From Rhodospirillaceae bacterium (lineage in GTDB: Bacteria; Pseudomonadota; Alphaproteobacteria; Rhodospirillales; Magnetospirillaceae): a DNA stretch of 6,463 nt. Every line of letters starts with the position of its first letter. Within the stretch, counting starts at the first letter, position 1. The DNA lies in the NCBI GenBank assembly GCA_030151865.1, contig JASLCK010000142.1, positions 1 through 6,463 of the forward strand, written 5' to 3'. Below the pieces are notes generated by a model. It was not told the origin of the DNA. It saw nothing but the letters and a program-made list of their open reading frames with translations, and did not search any database. This document shows, piece by piece, positions 6,458-6,463 of this stretch. Both the position numbers and the translations under genes were made by a program.

Positions 6458-6463
6458 CATTAC

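Overview
The window is a GC-rich bacterial chromosome segment with strong G/C preference at third codon positions. Its gene content (AtoS/AtoC-like two-component pair, an unusual porin-like barrel, a rubrerythrin/rubredoxin/rubredoxin reductase operon) fits an alphaproteobacterium of the Rhodospirillales, with Magnetospirillum or a near relative as my best guess. That placement is inferred from the style of the proteins and was not tested by a search.

Left half, plus strand (1-4338). Three tightly packed genes form one transcription unit: the 3' part of an outer-membrane beta-barrel protein cut by the window edge, an AtoS-type membrane sensor histidine kinase, and an AtoC-type sigma-54-dependent response regulator. 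The barrel gene and atoS are 2 bases apart, and atoS and atoC overlap by 4 bases (ATGA). The kinase would sense a signal through its periplasmic domain, phosphorylate the regulator on Asp55, and so activate sigma-54 promoters that are not visible here. The E. coli partners atoDAEB (short-chain fatty acid/acetoacetate breakdown) are absent from the window.

Middle (4339-4389). A short convergent intergenic gap carries an imperfect inverted repeat that probably serves as a shared terminator for both operons.

Right half, minus strand (6266 down to 4390). Three genes read leftwards: a rubrerythrin-type diiron protein without a rubredoxin domain, a free-standing 54-residue rubredoxin, and a RubB-type FAD-dependent rubredoxin reductase. 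Together they form a complete proposed chain from NADH through the FAD enzyme and the Fe(Cys)4 protein to the diiron protein, which would reduce hydrogen peroxide.

Right edge (6267-6463). This noncoding stretch holds a strikingly AT-rich block with a 7-bp palindrome, which is the likely promoter/operator of the rubrerythrin operon. Beyond it is a strong intrinsic terminator oriented for minus-strand transcription arriving from beyond the window. I saw no RNA genes, CRISPR arrays or insertion sequences. The families are all known. The most interesting points are the self-contained peroxide-reduction operon, the extended C-terminal half of the rubrerythrin, and the coupling of AtoSC to an outer-membrane barrel.
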